Positions 12,256-23,177 of a stretch of DNA of 64,000 nucleotides are shown here, one piece after another. The stretch is from contig MNCI01015670.1 in the NCBI GenBank assembly GCA_015680685.1, forward strand, positions 436,486 to 500,485, written 5' to 3'. The DNA is from Gnetum montanum (Eukaryota > Streptophyta > Gnetopsida > Gnetales > Gnetaceae). Position 1 is the stretch's first letter. Every line of letters starts with the position of its first letter. Under the pieces are notes generated by a model. It did not search any database and was not told the DNA's origin. It saw only the letters and a list, made by a program, of their open reading frames with translations. The translations under genes and the position numbers were made by a program.

Positions 12256-12274
12256 GTTGGAACCCGAAATAAGT

Positions 12275-12991
12275 TGATGAGTGGCGAGGTACCCCTACAC
12301 TCAACCATATGAATATGAGCATTTTCACACGCGATCCAATTGAACTCCAAGGACTAAGTGCTTACACACCTTATGGAACACTTAAGGTTAATCAATCGTT
12401 GTCTTCCTAAGCTCACTTGTAATTTTCATGGTTGTATGGTTAAGTGAACTTGAGGTACATGATTTTTATGTCTTTTATCTTTTTATCACCTATGTTAAGA
12501 GGGAAAAGGGTGAAGAGACTAAGTAACTAACTTTCACTAACTAAGCATTAATCATCCTAGCATCAATATTCATTCCCACTTGCCGTTCACACCCTAAACC
12601 AATGCAACGCTACTGGGATTACCAAATGCTATTCGTTACTGGGTTACCAAGTGTAGCGCACGTGCTCGAAGCGATCGTACTAAATGCACTTAACTATGAG
12701 AGTTGAGGGTTGAGAGAGATTAATTATCTAAGAAAGCATTTAAACATTTAACAGTAATTAAAGTCCAATTTAGCTTAGTCCATATGCTACAAGGTTTATC
12801 CAAAATTTCATCTTTATTGCTATACACAATTGTGTGCTCAGGTACAAAATTGCTCAAATAAAGATCCATTCACTTTGAGACTCCTACTGCACGCACATGG
12901 GAATTTTTCTAACTCTGGAATGGAAAAAATGCTAGAGTCTAGCTAAGGGTCTAGATCTAGATGGGAAAACAAGGGAAAGCCACCTCTTATT
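12275..12991 (-). repeat. A2 3' LTR, U3 deleted
   Basis: Matches the 5' LTR until CCACCTCTTATT, the first part of the TATA region, then continues as internal 3' DNA (TTATTGACTTGAATG). The shared TTATT marks a microhomology deletion joint at 12987-12991. Enhancer array, start of U3 and polypurine tract are lost. Confidence 0.88.
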
Positions 12992-14802
12992 GACTTGAAT
13001 GACACTAATGGTGAATGTGATGACATGTGAATGGATCATCATTACAAAACATGAAAAAACTAGTGTTCATGACAACAAGAGTGAACACTTTATCCATTTG
13101 ACATCCAGCCTTATTTGGCAACTGAGAGAGAAGATAGAAGATAAGAAGTTTGTTGCTACCAACACCAAGATTGTGCCTTTCATTGTCCATCCATAAGCAC
13201 ACCATCAATCTTGTTCTTGCATAACTGCTTCAGCATCGATCCATTCCAAGTGTTTCCTCCAGATCCAATCCATTGTTGTATGATTGCCATCTACACACAT
13301 AACACAGTCACATATTAGCAAGGGTAAATGAATCACAATGCAATTGATACCTTGCCTCATTGTAAGGTCCATTGGTTGAGTTGTGATATGGCTGATGCGG
13401 ATTCTGGAGGTGTAATAATGGCGACTACCAAAGGTGTAGGGGTTAGGAGAAAATTGAAAAAATTGGACTAGGACCCCCATGACTAATCACGAACCTTCGG
13501 TAGTGAGAGAACGGAAAAGGATAAGGAATAAGAAAGATGGAGAAAAAGAGACAACTATAATACCAATGAAATGGATGTTAGAGATGGAAATGAAAAAAAT
13601 TGAAATTGATCGCAAAAATGTTTAAGGGAAAGGAATTAACTGATGCACCAAATAGGAATGCCAGGGGTCCTCCAAAAAGTAGGCTCATGCCATTAATACC
13701 CTGACAATCCCACATTAAAAGAGTCTGTGGGCTCTGAAAATGTCATTTAGAAGCAAGATTTAAAGTTTGAACCACAAGAATTTACCAAAAAGAAAACAAT
13801 GCGTCAACCAAAATATATACTAATGATACAATTGACAATGAGGTGAATAATGGAGGAAGAACAATGGAAAGAAGAGGATGAAATGGAGTCTCAAGAACAA
13901 GGTGATGTATAGCCCCTTGTGTATTAATGATTAATGTGACTTGGTAGATCTCATTCTAAATCTAGTGTCAAACCATCCGTATCTAGTGACTTCGCATTAA
14001 TAGATTTGGTTAATCCATCCCCCTAAAGTAACAAGAATGCCTACACCAAAGAGTCACCACCATTTTGATGAAATGAAAGATGAGAAAGTAGGAACCGAGA
14101 AGGGCCTTGGTTAGAGGGAACATGTGTATTTTAGTTCCATAACTAGTGCTTGTAGCCCAAGTGATTATTTTGTTTAAATGGTGTGCCTTGAATTCCCACT
14201 ATTTTTTTATGTTTTTCATGAGAACCACACCATGCAAAGACTTATTATTTTTATATTTATTGGCTCATATTCCTAATAATGGAGTAACATCAGAATAGTA
14301 AGAAAAGATCAAGAAGAAAACATCCAAGCACCCAAGAGAATGGCCAACACAAATGCATCGAATCCCCTTGAATTCACACCCTTTTCAATCCTTGAGTCCT
14401 TCCTTAGTTTGAGAAATGCCCAATCACCGATTTGTTGATAGTTCTTATTATTTTGAAGAAGGGACTGTATAGTTTCAAGCCAAGAGAGACCATAGAAATT
14501 CATGGATGTGTGGATGATGTGAACTCATTGCCTGGTATATCAAAAGAACCATACCTTAGTATCAACATTGCAACTTAAAGGTAAAAACCAAACATTAGCA
14601 ACCAATAGAATACAGTTCATACCATCATCAGGAGCACTTATTGGATGACAAAATTAACACAATGGATAAACACACACACACACACAAATAAAAGAAAAAG
14701 TATCAACGATGTTGCAAAACAAAAAGAAGAAAAGTTAAAGAAATTTGTAAAACAAAAATGTGTAAAAAAAAAACTTAAAAAGGAACTGTGGGCCTCAATT
14801 AA
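12992..14802 (-). other. A2 conserved 3' non-coding region
   Basis: Aligns with the 3' regions of A1, A3 and A4. It has a CA microsatellite at about 14671-14686 and the A-rich GTAAAACAAAAA block (14730-14780). No frame is shared between copies. Confidence 0.75.
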
Positions 14803-17800
14803 TTAGCATAGGTGGCCATCTCTCCCATGACTGAATTGAAAAGGGGAGATTTGAACTAATGAGTGCTTATTTGAATTTTTTAGAAGTGTCCAACTTCTCC
14901 CAATTGATGTTTTCAGGTTAAGGATTGGAAGTTGGCAATGCTCATGCTCCAATGTATCTATGCTTTCATTGTGATTGCGAGTTGTTCCCCCAATTAGTTC
15001 CATGCATGTTGGTGAGTTGCTCTTTGGATCAGCTATGAACCATGGGATGTCTTCTTGTTGTGTGGTTGCTACATACAAGAACTTTTGTATGTTAGTTTCT
15101 TGGGTGCATCGGTTGCATGCAGGCAGTGCTGAACATTCCTGTATGCCATCACCCTTTGTATCACTATATGTGATGCATGGAACTTTCCTCTTTTTGATCT
15201 TTCGATAAGTATTTTCCTTGGATATTTCTAGGGAAAGATCATGGATTCCTAGGCATGCATTTATGGTGCTAAGCCATGTCCTCCCCATTATAATTGGGAA
15301 GTTTCCTTTATCATTGTTTACTTGGATCACTAGGAAATCAGCTGGGTATGACCAACCACACACAGTGGTAATGATGTCCTCCACCAATCCCAAAGGAATG
15401 TTGATGGACTGGTTAGCCAGCTCTAAGCGAATATTTCTCTTCTTTAGTGGAGGTAGGTTCCAGGCTTTATACATTTCTTGCAATATGAAGTTGATTCCGG
15501 AACCTGAGTCAAGAAGAGCTTTATGTGGTTCATTCCCAGAAACTTTGAGGTAGATTAAGGAACTTCTAGGATCAGAGAATTTCCTGGGAAGGTGGACCAC
15601 CTTTATCCAATCAGTGATGGTATGTGTTAACATAACTGTGTGCACTGAGCTCTGTTTTTGGTTTGAAGGGAGCTCTGAAGCCTTATTTGGTGGAGAGGCG
15701 TTTTGAGGCTCAACTGCTTGTGGTTTTGATAGCTTGTTTGGACTGTTGATTCTAAAGAAAGGTCTTCTCTTTGTACAGTTGTCAAAACCAGCAGCGGGTT
15801 GAAGGTTTATAGCTCCCATAGCATTATGTTGCTGCAGTTCAGTGGGGAGTTCCCCTTGCATCACTGGAGCGGGTGGTAGTGGAGCCATTGGCGTAAGAGA
15901 TGCAGATGGATTTGGAGGATGGTATGCATGTGGTAGGAGAAGAAGTCCTATAATACTCCTAAGCTTAGTAGTGATGTTGTGGGGTTATGTGACCGACAGA
16001 GTCACTTGGAGAAATCGGCTGCTACACATAATAGCCATATAGATCCAGTTGCCGGTAAGGGTATTTTTGTCTTGGTAGTGGCATTCCCCATGACCATGGG
16101 TATTTCCACTACTAGTGTTTCTCAATAGGTTGTGGCAGAGTTTCACTTGGGTAATACGTTAAGGATTGGTGGAACTACCTTGCGTTACCTTGGGGATAAG
16201 GTAACCTTCGGGGTGCTTTCCATTTGTTAAGTCTTAGGTTGAGTGCATACACCCCAGAATCTTGTAGATGTGAGATTATTGGGCAACATCCCTTAGGATG
16301 GTCATACTGGAATATTTCACATCCACCGTCATCATCTGTATTGGAATCCACAGCCTCATTGGTGATAGTCATTTTTCCCTTACCCTTGTTACATGCAAGG
16401 TCTAAGTCTCTCCTCTTTTTCTTATCATAGTCACTACCTCGCTCCTTAGACTCCTCTACGATTTTTAAAATGGTTTTGAATCTACTGTCTAAGGAGTCCC
16501 ACATTTGATCTACCTTAGCCGACACTTTGGTTGTTAACTTTTGAAGCGGCAAGGTTTTTCTATTCACCAACTCTTCGAGTGGTGACTCATCCTCCTCCTC
16601 ATAGAATCTTACTCCCCTCTTTTGAAGGGAACGGTAGTGGTTATACTCTTCCATGATTTCTCTCTTGCGTAGCTCTCCTTCTTCCTTAGCTAATTGCTCC
16701 AACAGTTTATGAACTTCATGGGACCTAAGCTTAGATAGTATCCCTTGGGCATATGTTCCAAGGGTTCTCTTGGTTTCATGTCTTAGCCCATCTACGAGAT
16801 GGTAGATTTGATCCAGTTGTGTGTAACCATGGCCTAGGCAACGATGTAGCAATGCATAATATTGGCCCATGGAAGCATCCAAGGGTTCATGATTACCCTG
16901 CTTCCATCCTTGGATCTACTTCCGCAAGTTGGACACTCGGGAGTACGTTTGATATTTATCGTTAAACAACTCTAACATTGTACTCCACCTTCGAATGGAT
17001 TCTGGTTCTAAGGACTGGTACCAGCTTTCTGCTTCTTTTATGAGTATCCTTGGAAACAACTTTAACTTTTGCCACTCATTTTCAATATTTTGCAAGGCAC
17101 ACACATCGTGAAATTCCTGTAAGTGGTTCTGTGGATCAGCGTTGTATCCCCCCTCAAATCGTGGGATATTATTCATGTCTAGTCTCTTGATTCAGCTATC
17201 TTTTTGGTGCCTTGTAGTTATTCTAATGGCCTCCATAATATCTAACATACTTCGGGTTGCAAGTAGGGGTTCATCATGGTCATTTCTCTCATGGCATCTA
17301 TGATGCCTACATAATTCCCTACTTTCCCTTCTACCATGCCTTGATTCTCTCGAATTCCCTTGTCCTCGCTCTCGACTCTCTCATCAAGGTTTCTCACTAT
17401 GTTCACCCTTATCCTCACAATTGGGCTCTTTGTGACTACATCCTGATGTTGAAGGAGAGGGTGAATGATGCAATGAAGGTGAAGAAGAAGGGGAACCATT
17501 GCCATGACGATGTTTCTTACCTTCTCTTTGGTGGTTATGGCCCCAATCGTGATGATGATCCGACTACTTGCCCTTGTCATATGTTTGTGTCCCCTCATTG
17601 AACACTTGGTGTTCATGGGGGTCAGAACCAGGGTTGTGAATCATGGAGTGTAGGTTATGATACCCCACCTCCTAACCATCGTTAGGAGGGGGAACATCAT
17701 TCGATGGAGAACCTGTTATAACTAGTTCACCATCTTCAATTTCTCTTAGGATGTGCAGGACATTGTGGGGCCCTTTACCATTCAACGATGTATGGTAACT

Positions 17801-18160
17801 CTCCTGTCGCGAGTCCCATTGACATTGTGCTTCTATGGGATGGTATTCCCTTGCATTGTAATCGCATGCAACGTACTCAATATATAATTATGACATGCTG
17901 ATTCATGCAAGGGCACGAAGGAGCATGTTGGGGGCGGCTCTGTCTAGAGGCAACACTATGTTACCCTTCAAGTCTCTCCATCGTAGTTGTTCGTCTTGAT
18001 GGAAGATAAAGGTAAAGTTAGGTATATACTCATCATGGTGAGTATACACCACACTAAATTGTTGAGGAATTGGTGGTTCTTGGTTATGTATGTTGTGCCA
18101 CCGACTACCTCTTGTGTGGTCCCTAGGTGGTGAAGTGCTTTTGTGAGAAGAAGAAGACAT
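14803..18160 (-). pseudogene. A2 gag-protease, near full length
   Basis: Starts MSSSSHKSTSPPRDHT at 18160 and ends SHGRDGHLC-stop at 14803, about 1,119 codons. Order by approximate residue: polar N-terminus (1-90), acidic region (90-170), Ser/His-rich linker (185-240), basic linker, Gag core from NNIPRFEGGYNADP (about 328) through ESWYQSLEPESIRRW and RHETKRTLGTYAQG to the KEEGELRKRE coiled segment, then a Cys-poor region with CEIFQYDHPKGCCPI (about 620), a Pro/Gln linker and a retropepsin domain around residues 870-960. The protease has the catalytic triplet in ALLDSGSGIN and the blocks VCGWSYPADFLV and FPIIMGRTWLS. A tail of about 130 residues follows and the frame stops with no RT. A few shifts and stops interrupt it. 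The 361-codon protease part (14803-15888) is open throughout. Confidence 0.9.
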
Positions 18161-18284
18161 GTTTATCCTATCGGTGTGCTATTGACTGTTGTTCAATTTT
18201 TCTTCTGATTAACCCTAAGGATTCGTTCTAGCTCCCAACGATGTGAATGATATCCTATGTTCTACTTAGCACACAAACAACTAA

Positions 18285-18304
18285 GTCCTTGGCAATGGTG
18301 CCAA
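18285..18304 (-). promoter_or_regulatory. A2 primer-binding site, tRNA-Asp type
   Basis: Minus strand reads TTGGCACCATTGCCAAGGA directly inside the LTR. It differs from the tRNA-Asp complement mainly by transitions. Confidence 0.85.
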
Positions 18305-19112
18305 TGATGAGTGGCGAGGTACCCCTACACTCAACCATATGAATACGAGCGTTTTCACGCGCAATCTAGTCGAACTCCAAGGACTAAGTGCTTACGCATC
18401 TTATAGAACACTTAAGGTTAATCAATCACTGTCTTCCCAAGCTCACTTGTATTTTTCATGGTTGTATGGTTAAGTGAACTTGAGGTACATGATTTTTATG
18501 TCTTTTTATCTTTTTATCGCCTATGCTAAGAGGGAAAAGGGTGAAGAGACTAAGTAAATAACTTTCACTAACTAAGCTTAAATCATCCTAGCATCAGTAT
18601 TCATTCCCACTTGCCGTTCACACCCTAAACCAATGCAACGCTACTAGGATTACCAAATGCTATTTGTTACTGGGTTACCAAGTGTAGCGCACGTGCTCGA
18701 AGCGGTTGTACTAAATGCACTTAACTATGAGAGTTGAGGGTTGAGAGAGATTAATTATCTAAGAAAGCATTTAAACATTTAATAGTAATTAAATTCCTAT
18801 TTAGCTTAGTCCATATGCTACACGGTTTATCCAAAAGTTCGTCTTTATTTCCATACACAATTGTGTTCTCAGGTACAAAATTGCTTGAATAAAGATCCAT
18901 TCACTTTGAGACTCCTACTACGGGCACATGGAAATTATTCTAACTCTGGAATGGGAAAACTGCTAGAGTCTGGCTAAGGGTTTAGATCTAGATGGGAAAA
19001 CAAGGGAAAGTTGCCTCTTATTTATAGAACTGGTGATAGGCTATGATATCGCATACGCGATATCACAGGGGCCGACGCGATATTGTGGCCCATGCGATAT
19101 CATGTCCCATCA
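18305..19112 (-). repeat. A2 5' LTR (808 bp)
   Basis: Starts TGATGGGACATGATATCGC and ends in CACTCATCA on the minus strand. GATATY units lie at 19045, 19059, 19079 and 19096, and the TATA box (TATAAATAA) at about 19018-19026. Confidence 0.93.
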
Positions 19113-19117
19113 TTAGT

Positions 19118-19260
19118 GAAACATAGGTACACCCCAAGATATATAGTCCAATTAAAACTTTATATAACTAAACATTATGCATTGGAATTGAACCCATAAT
19201 TTTTGGAGCTTTCAATTTGAGTGTCTTATCACTAGGCTAATGCCTTATTATTCAGAAATT
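19118..19260 (-). mobile_element. tRNA-derived SINE-like copy a
   Basis: On the minus strand it carries a Pol III A box TTAGCCTAGTGATAAGA (19225-19240) and a B box GGTTCAATTCC (19184-19194) at tRNA-like spacing. A shared tail follows, reading GGACTATATATCTTGGGGTGTACC. Similar copies follow at 19288, 20050 and 20205. Box sequence, spacing and multiple copies support a SINE. The 5' and 3' ends are approximate. Confidence 0.65.
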
Positions 19261-19287
19261 CTTAAATTTAATCCCAAAATAATTGTA

Positions 19288-19425
19288 ATATAAGTACATC
19301 CCAAGATATATAGTCCAATTAGAACTTTATTACTCAACATCTACCAAAATCGAACCTATGACTTAGGACTTTCAAATCAAAAGTCTTATCACTAGGCTAA
19401 CACCTCATTGTAACTAAGCTAGTTC
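19288..19425 (-). mobile_element. tRNA-derived SINE-like copy b
   Basis: Same layout as copy a: A box at 19384-19400, B-box-like GGTTCGATTTTGG at 19343-19355, and the GGACTATATATCTTGGG tail at its left end. Confidence 0.65.
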
Positions 19426-20049
19426 TAATCTATCCAAAGAAGATGACATGACATTAAGAAGATAACATGTTAAATACATTAAAAGTAAATTAGGCAAGGA
19501 ATAGTAGATATCAACCTTTATATAAAATTCAAAGGTATTACTTCACTAGCCACACTAAATTAAAAGTGATATGTATAAATAGTGTTTGAGGGAAAGGTCA
19601 AGTCTTCCTAGGACATGCCCCTAGGCTGGCAACATAACAACTACATAAAAAGTGCAAAGGGAGGAAAGTGGTGAGCTTTGAACTTAGCACATGTCAATAC
19701 AAAGTTATGCTCTAAAAAAAGCATATATAAATACTTTATTTTTATTCTACATTTTCATGCAAAGTAAAACTTCAAAAAGTAACCATTGCTAGTATAGGCA
19801 TGACCTATGTGATAGGTACATATATTCAAAGTAAAATTTGGGTTCTTCTTAGTCAATTTACCATGACTAAGAAGGATCCTCTTTATCCATTGGTAGTTAA
19901 TCTCTCCACCAAAACTTGGCCAAATGAATTATTTTTGCATCTTCAAGTTTCAATCAAAACACCCTTAATTTTGGTTATTATTAAGATTATTTTGGTTGCT
20001 TATTATTAAAATTATTTTTGTAGGATCAATTTTTTTAGTCCTTAAATAA
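19426..20049. other. Anonymous DNA between SINE-like copies
   Basis: AT-rich, with no motif I can assign. A short open stretch at 19800-20009 lacks any recognisable domain. Confidence 0.4.
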
Positions 20050-20172
20050 GTGTAACATAGGTAACTCCAAGATATATAGTCCAATTAAAAATTTACTGCA
20101 GTGATACCAAAGTCAAATCTATGACTTGTTACGTTCAAATTAAAAGTTTTTATCACTAAGCTAACACCTCAT
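20050..20172 (-). mobile_element. tRNA-derived SINE-like copy c
   Basis: A more diverged copy with A-box-like TTAGCTTAGTGATAAAA near 20150-20165, a degraded B box near 20107 and the same tail. Confidence 0.55.
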
Positions 20173-20174
20173 TG

Positions 20175-20320
20175 TTTTGGGGTGCTGGAACTTGAAATAA
20201 TTGAATCATAGATACACCCCAAGATTTTATAGAAGTTTATAACTTAGTGCTATTGGTAACCTCAACTTAGAGTTACTAGGCCAAGACCCTTTACCACTAA
20301 ACTAACACCTCAACACCTTC
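20175..20320 (-). mobile_element. tRNA-derived SINE-like copy d with shared flank
   Basis: A-box-like TTAGTTTAGTGGTAAAG at about 20289-20305 and the tail CTTGGGGTGTATC. The left flank GGGGTGCTGGAACTTGAAAT is the repeat that is split by the A2 insertion at 12256/19118. Confidence 0.5.
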
Positions 20321-20506
20321 TTGTTTTGATTGAATCACCCATGCCCCATCGGCCACCGGGACAAAGTTTCAAAGTTCAATAATCATGCCAAGAAATTAGT
20401 CCACCGCATGATCCATGAAGAGAACCCAAAGGCAATTACCACATATTTTTCCTTTCATAAATGACAAAAGAATCCAACGTAATGGCTGCGCTTGGGTTTA
20501 CAGAAG

Positions 20507-21162
20507 TCAGTGCAGCAAATCCAAAAACACAAAACTCGAAAAGATAGTGCTCACAACTGGATGTCCATGTGCTGCTGTTGTCTGCTGGGATCCACTAAGT
20601 GACAGTAGCAGCGGCAGTTGAAACCAGAACTTTCTATGAAACGGTCTATTTTCATAGGCTGTCTCTGTGCCTTCATTTCTTCTTCTGCTCGTTTCATACA
20701 AATCATCTATCATCGTCGTCATTTGGTGTTGCATAGCTTCGCTTTCCGTTGGCATCCGCATAGAAAGAGATCTGCGCAATTTCTTCATCATTCTCAGCTG
20801 TCGATGCCTCCGTCGATATTCATAGTTATCCCCCTTCGGTTCCAGTACATCGTCGGCAAATCTCACTTTGGTGATCTTTCTCTTCCCTGGAACAAGTTGA
20901 AAGAACATCGATCGTCACACAGTTCCATTTTGTATACAAAGGTATGAGATTATGTGAAGATAATTAGAAAAACTAGGCAAAAACCGCAAATCTAAACGGT
21001 TAGAATTCATGAAATACTTCAAACGACTTAAGAACTTGACAGCAAACACGGACCTGGCAATAGGAAACGTGGCAGGCGCAGATTCAGCACAATACACAGG
21101 AGGCTCCCAACGAGCAAGATCAGCGCAAGAATTTGGGCGCAGAGCTCGCTCATCTCGCTCAT
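20507..21162 (-). CDS. Small membrane-anchored protein with KVRFADDV motif, two exons
   Basis: Probable host gene, 162 residues after splicing. Exon 1 is 21162-21054 (109 nt), intron 21053-20887 (167 bp), exon 2 20886-20507 (380 nt). The donor CAG|GTCCGT and the acceptor TTGTTCCAG|GG follow plant consensus, with a pyrimidine-rich stretch and a CTAAC branch-like site, and phase 1 on both sides keeps one frame. The start is supported by A at -3 and an in-frame TAG 15 nt upstream. Residues about 7-29 form one hydrophobic segment (AQILALILLVGSLLCIVLNL), suggesting a signal anchor. Next comes KRKITKVRFADDVLEPKG (38-55), then an Arg/Lys-rich segment (RRRHRQLRMMKKLRRS), a Met-rich part and a hydrophobic C-terminus. 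Small plant proteins with a basic KVRFA[DE]DV motif after one membrane segment exist, but I know no function for them. No stop or frameshift is seen, unlike every neighbouring reading frame. Confidence 0.72.
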
Positions 21163-21304
21163 GCTGATCGTAAACTAACATCGATAGAAACGCCAGCAGC
21201 ATAATGCGAGGTGGAAGCGATGAAGACGGATTCTGGAAAAACGTGAAGAAGAAAAAAAAGCTATGCCGATCAATTATGAGACGACGAAGGTGAAAAATAA
21301 ATAA

Positions 21305-21313
21305 GCCACGTAG
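21305..21313 (-). promoter_or_regulatory. ABRE/G-box-like site upstream of the host gene
   Basis: Minus strand CTACGTGGC, containing the ACGTGGC core bound by plant bZIP factors, 143 bp upstream of the ATG. The local sequence (CGCGCG) is richer in CpG than the surroundings, as expected for an active promoter. A TTATTTATT stretch nearby may act as a TATA-like element. Function is inferred. Confidence 0.4.
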
Positions 21314-21319
21314 ACGCGC

Positions 21320-22330
21320 GTTAATGATCCATCTTGCTCCATTTTAACATAGTTACGCCCTGACTAAAAGCAGGAAAGAACTCCTTCCAATTCCATCCAT
21401 TACATGCTTGAATGTCGAAAAAGATAATTCTTAGGTTATTTCCTTATTCGTTTCTGCGTGGAGGAAGATCTGTCTGCCATGAGCAAAGCTCATACTTAGC
21501 TTATTCCTTATTCGTTCTGAGCGGAATATCGATCTGTCGTGAATTGCTATAAAAACGAAAACACGTTGCAGCTAATTCGACATCAATGGAGCCGGTTTCA
21601 ATCATGATATGCCAAGTTGCCAATGCCATACTCACATGAACGTGCCAAAAACGTGCCAAAATTTTTCTTGAATTGGAATTTCCGAAAGATTTACCGACAC
21701 TGCGGTGAACTGCTGTGGCTTCTGTTACGTTTTTATTTTTTTTTCTTTTTTCTTTTCTTTTTTTTAACACAGTCATGTGGAACAATCACTAAATATTGTT
21801 TTGGATGTCTACGCAGTATTCCAAGTACTCGAAACAAATTCGAAGTTGATTTCTTTTCCAAGAAAAAATGATATTGAAATACTCGAAATAAATTCGGAGA
21901 TGATTTCTCTTTAAAAAAAATTAAATACCGTCATTATGTGGGGAGTGCCCGACTCTAAAAATATATATTAATAAAGAGCAAAGAAAATTCAAATGAGATC
22001 GCACTAGACAAAGAATAAGAAAAGAAAAAACTTTTTACTCACATGAACGTTACAATTGATACATTGAACGTTACAATTGATACATTGAAAAAAGAAGTGA
22101 AGAAAGTTAATTTTTCCAAGCAAGGAAGGTCCAATCCTAATAAAATTTACATCACTTTTAAACATCCATCTTTGAAATACCACCCTTGTTGAGTTGATCT
22201 GAACTACCAAATAAACTACATGGGCACTTAGTAAAATATATTTAATGTCAAGAATGCCTATAGCATGCGTATCTTGCATTGTTATTTGTAGCCATTAAAT
22301 TGTGTATTGTATTTTCTTGTTATAAAATTA
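21320..22330. other. Anonymous DNA right of the host gene
   Basis: Contains a 21-bp tandem duplication of GAACGTTACAATTGATACATT at 22044-22086 and a T-rich run at 21730-21770. A minus-strand open stretch at 22004-22279 has no convincing domain. Confidence 0.45.
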
Positions 22331-22334
22331 AAAC

Positions 22335-23060
22335 ATGAAACCTAGGTTCCAACACCCTCTCTCCTAAACTTCATCCAATCCCACCAAAATTAGGAGATCA
22401 ATTGTACTTTAATGAATTTGATTACCTTATAGCAAAATATCATCCATTAAATAAATGTATATTTGGCTACAACTTGTTATAGAAAGTGTGGTACTTTAGT
22501 TCATTATGATTCTCTTGTGAAAATGATTGAATTTAATCATAGAGGGATTTTTCATGTTACAACTTTTTTCTTTAATTAAAGAATTCTAAAGCAAGCTTTA
22601 TTAAATTTGAGTCCACAAGTTGACAAACTAGAATTTGAAGCTAAATTCAATTTAAATCAAATAAATAAATCCTATTTTTAGAATTTTCACAACAAGCATT
22701 TGGTTATCTCAATAGAATCCTTATATCAATTCTCGTTCTATTTTTAGGATAATTGGGCTTGGTCAAATAATGTTAAAATGCTACAATTTTCTACTATAAA
22801 ATCTCAATAGTGGTTTGATAGAGATAAAACTCCTTTTGATAAAACCCTCAAGATATTGAGAATGATTAAATACAAAGGTTTAAACTTAAGGAAACTTGGG
22901 ATTCATGTAAAAGTGTAGTTGTTACTTGGTCCTTATTATATAGAGGTCTTCCTATTGGTAGTAGATTATAGCTTCTTAGTTTTAATAATCTAGGTTGTCC
23001 AATTTGCTCTCAAGAAAACTCTTTTAAACATATTTTTATTTACTGTTCTTTTACCTAAGG
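22335..23060 (+). pseudogene. L1-type LINE C-terminal fragment (zf-RVT)
   Basis: Plus-strand remnant of the C-terminal zinc-binding region of an L1 reverse transcriptase polyprotein. Around 22930-23050 it reads LLYRGLPIGSRL followed by CPICSQENSFKHIFIYC, giving CX2CX7HX4C, the zf-RVT arrangement. Upstream TWSLLY and a degraded WKGLK-like region fit the same domain. RT and endonuclease are absent and several stops are present. Confidence 0.65.
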
Positions 23061-23177
23061 GAACATTTTATAGCATAGCAATAAGTCATGTTATCTTATA
23101 CGGTGGTAAATGTCAGGGACTACAAAAGAGACATGAATAATAAATCAATGTGGCAAAAATGCAGATTCTTTGATGGG

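Larger units (their letters stand above)
12275..19112 (-). mobile_element. Family A non-autonomous LTR retrotransposon, copy A2
   Basis: Minus-strand element: 5' LTR 18305-19112, PBS 18285-18304, gag-protease 14803-18160, non-coding 12992-14802, truncated 3' LTR 12275-12991. Flanking 5-mers TAAGT (12270-12274) and TTAGT (19113-19117) agree at four of five positions and are taken as the target-site duplication. Removing the element joins a GGGTGTTGGAACCCGAAAT repeat to AAACATAGGTACACCCC. The same junction occurs uninterrupted at 20175-20225, which confirms the boundaries independently. It is the best-preserved coding copy of the family here. Confidence 0.93.

Noticed and set aside
19184-19240. 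True tRNA gene
   Set aside because: A and B boxes are present but there is no acceptor or anticodon stem pairing, and several diverged copies exist. SINE-like origin fits better.
20915-21202. 95-codon minus-strand frame as the host protein
   Set aside because: Its frame does not join exon 2 through the good splice pair. The overlapping frame from 21162 does, so this one is a shadow reading into the intron.
22004-22279. 91-codon minus-strand frame (LDIKYILLSAHVVYLVV) as copia RNase H
   Set aside because: Only a loose likeness to the end of copia RNase H, with no catalytic or neighbouring motif. Not enough to call.
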